From Chloroflexota bacterium (GTDB lineage Bacteria; Chloroflexota; Dehalococcoidia; DSTF01; JACRBR01): a stretch of 15,895 nucleotides of DNA. The position numbers were made by a program, and so were the translations under genes. The stretch is taken from positions 1 to 15,895 of the forward strand of contig JACRBR010000175.1 of the NCBI GenBank assembly GCA_016213125.1, read 5' to 3'. Positions 14,985-15,895 of the stretch are shown piece after piece. The notes beneath the pieces were generated by a model, which was not told the origin of the DNA, did not search any database, and saw only the letters and a program-made list of their open reading frames with translations. Position 1 is the first letter of the stretch. Each line of letters begins with the position of its first letter.

Positions 14985-15895
14985 ATGTCGAACGTTGGCC
15001 ACGTTCCGGTGATGCTCCAAGAGGTGCTCGACGCGCTCGACGTCCAGCAGGGCGGTCGTTACGTCGACTGCACGCTGGGTGGCGCCGGGCACGCGGCAGC
15101 GATTCTCGAGCGGTCGCAGCCGGGGGGCACGCTTGTCGGCATCGACGCCGATCCCGCGGCGATCGAGCGGGGCCGGGAGCGGCTGGCGGCCTATGGCGAG
15201 AGCGTGCGCCTGGTGCAAGGGAACTTCAGCCAGGTCGGCGACATCTGCCGGCAGTTGGCGTTTGCGCCAGTGAACGGCGTGCTGATGGATCTGGGGCTGT
15301 CGTCGTTCCAGCTCGCGGAAGAACGCGGCTTCAGCTTCCGCGACGAGGCACCGCTCGACATGCGGTTCAGCGGCGAGGGCGTCGCCGCTTCGGAGATCGT
15401 GAATGAATGGGGAGAAGCCGACCTGGCTGACCTCATCTTCAAGTATGGAGAAGACCCGGCGAGCAGGAAGATCGCCCGTCGCATCATCGCGAGCCGCCCG
15501 ATCGAGACGGCCGCGCAACTAGCCAAAGCCGTCGAGCAGGCCGTGGGTAGAAGGGCCAATCTGAAATCCCACCCCGCCACCAGGACGTTTCAGGCCCTTC
15601 GCATCGCGGTTAATCAAGAGCTGGCATCGCTGGCCGCCGCACTTCCTCAGGCCCACGGCCTGCTCGGCTTTGGATCCCGTCTTGCAGTGCTCAGTTACCA
15701 CTCGCTGGAAGATCGGATCGTGAAGGAATACATCCGCCGCGAATCGCGCGATTGCATCTGCCCTCCGGGACTGCCGGAATGCCAGTGCGGGCACAAAGCG
15801 ACCCTTCGGCCCATCACCCGGCGGGCCGTGAAACCGACACTGACCGAAATCTCCGCAAACCCTCGCTCGCGCAGCGCGAGACTGCGAGCCGCCGA
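14985..15895 (+). CDS. rsmH: 16S rRNA (cytosine-1402-N4)-methyltransferase RsmH (3' end cut by window)
   Basis: The gene runs off the right edge; 303 residues are visible, so only a short tail is missing compared with the usual length of about 310. RsmH methylates N4 of C1402 in the ribosomal P site using S-adenosylmethionine. Visible motifs are GHVPVMLQEVLDAL (5-18), the SAM site VDCTLGGAGHAAAIL (27-41), GIDADP (52-57), LMDLGLSSFQL (100-110), PLDMRF (123-128), HPATRTFQALRIAVNQEL (196-213) and LSYHSLEDRIVK (236-247). A four-cysteine patch CICPPGLPECQCGH (257-270) is common in the family and may bind metal. The ATG follows the mraZ stop by two bases with little ribosome site, so coupling is likely. 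Its place after mraZ is the standard dcw order. Confidence 0.95.
   Translation, partial: MSNVGHVPVMLQEVLDALDVQQGGRYVDCTLGGAGHAAAILERSQPGGTLVGIDADPAAIERGRERLAAYGESVRLVQGNFSQVGDICRQLAFAPVNGVLMDLGLSSFQLAEERGFSFRDEAPLDMRFSGEGVAASEIVNEWGEADLADLIFKYGEDPASRKIARRIIASRPIETAAQLAKAVEQAVGRRANLKSHPATRTFQALRIAVNQELASLAAALPQAHGLLGFGSRLAVLSYHSLEDRIVKEYIRRESRDCICPPGLPECQCGHKATLRPITRRAVKPTLTEISANPRSRSARLRAA

Overview
The window is GC-rich, gene-dense chromosomal DNA from a walled, rod-shaped bacterium that has AddAB-type recombination. I cannot fix the taxon without a search. The high GC, the many TTG starts, an AddB without a Walker A motif and the gene order make Chloroflexota or a related lineage a reasonable guess, but only an inference. 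No phage, CRISPR array, tRNA or rRNA was seen.

Layout. 1-350 (+) is the 3' end of a class C beta-lactamase/serine hydrolase family gene. 351-530 is a non-coding gap between converging genes that holds a MITE-like or REP-like palindromic element. 531-1682 (-) is an SsuD-type FMNH2-dependent alkanesulfonate monooxygenase. It diverges from addB (1868-4819, +) and addA (4816-8067, +), which overlap by 4 nt and encode a double-strand-break repair helicase-nuclease. addA carries one in-frame TAG at 7543-7545. The TAG separates the intact helicase part from an otherwise intact C-terminal nuclease domain that stays in the same frame.

8242-13668 (-) is a cell-elongation operon, transcribed mreC > mreD > mrdA (PBP2) > rodA > a flippase-like membrane protein. 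Several of its genes overlap by a few bases. mreB is not adjacent. Upstream and on the same strand is moaB/mogA (13856-14350). A near-consensus sigma70 promoter for mreC lies across the moaB stop codon. Facing away on the + strand is the start of the division and cell wall (dcw) cluster, mraZ (14542-14982) and rsmH (14985 to beyond the window). Five TGG triplets spaced exactly 10 bp apart lie between the mraZ promoter and the gene and look like an MraZ autoregulatory operator.

The elongation and division/cell wall clusters thus sit back to back with moaB between them, so both arms of peptidoglycan growth start from the 13.8-14.5 kb region. The observations most worth checking are the amber codon in addA, the five-repeat MraZ operator, the palindromic element at 371-494, and the AddB that keeps a complete Fe-S nuclease but has lost its ATP-binding motif.
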